The position numbers and the translations under genes are program-made. The notes beneath the pieces were generated by a model, which saw only the letters and a list, made by a program, of their open reading frames with translations, did no database searches and was not told the origin of the DNA. This document shows positions 37,470 to 37,486 of a DNA stretch of 37,486 nucleotides, one piece after another. The stretch comes from Eubacteriales bacterium (GTDB taxonomy: Bacteria; Bacillota; Clostridia; Lachnospirales; Lachnospiraceae), in NCBI GenBank assembly GCA_030536995.1, contig JAUNOY010000025.1, forward strand, positions 1 to 37,486. Direction: 5' to 3'. Position 1 is the first letter of the stretch. The number at the start of each line of letters is the position of its first letter.

Positions 37470-37486
37470 CTGTAAAGCTTTAGCGG

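Noticed and set aside
1-37486. CRISPR arrays, tRNA or rRNA genes, complete insertion sequences
   Set aside because: No regularly spaced repeats, no cloverleaf or rRNA core sequences and no intact transposase frame were found on reading both strands.

Overview
The window looks like a chromosomal accessory region of a gut Clostridia bacterium, most likely a Lachnospiraceae relative. This rests on AT-rich Firmicutes codon use, strong AGGAGG ribosome sites, sigma-A promoters (TTGATA/TTGCAC-17-TATAAT), GHKL/LytTR two-component pairs, VanR/VanS-like regulators and paralogous MacB/FtsX-type ABC exporters. No rRNA, tRNA, CRISPR array, complete insertion sequence or replication origin was seen.

Layout. 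(1) 0.05-2.5 kb: a small soluble protein and two membrane proteins of unknown function, then a converging small membrane gene with its own promoter and palindrome. (2) 3.3-8.5 kb: a Bce-type ABC transporter (ATPase plus 10-TM permease, minus strand) divergent from a LytTR response regulator and GHKL kinase. The space between them holds two pairs of direct repeats, each pair at a 21-bp pitch, as expected for LytTR sites. (3) 8.8-14.4 kb: a same-strand run of seven membrane or membrane-anchored proteins of unknown function that appear to reuse two beta-rich modules. (4) 14.6-19.2 kb: a worn stretch with a GNAT acetyltransferase that has lost its N-terminus, a tyrosine phosphatase remnant broken in a G6 run, an intact GHKL/LytTR pair with a probable target promoter and small membrane gene, a frameshifted membrane gene and a frameshifted first gene of a DUF3990/DUF3791 cassette. 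(5) 19.2-22.4 kb: the rest of that cassette (probable toxin-antitoxin), a zinc-ribbon membrane protein, and an operon with a TfoX N-terminal-domain protein. (6) 22.7-26.1 kb: a VanR-like regulator (missing its last winged-helix strands through a 2-nt loss), a VanS-like kinase, VanR-box-like tandem repeats, a secreted protein and a membrane-anchored S11 D,D-carboxypeptidase. No van ligase or VanX-type gene is present. (7) 26.2-37.4 kb: a DUF1349 protein, a 6-TM protein, an OmpR/HisKA two-component system, and two paralogous ATPase + 8-TM FtsX permease cassettes separated by two unknown membrane genes.

Together the region reads as an envelope-stress and antimicrobial-peptide sensing/export neighbourhood: four two-component systems, three ABC exporters and a cell-wall carboxypeptidase, mixed with paralogous membrane proteins and a toxin-antitoxin-like cassette. 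At least five small frame-breaking lesions fall within 14.95-23.4 kb. The flanking thirds carry ORFs of 700-860 codons with none. That makes the middle third either a decaying island or a locally poor consensus. All functions are inferred from sequence inspection only.
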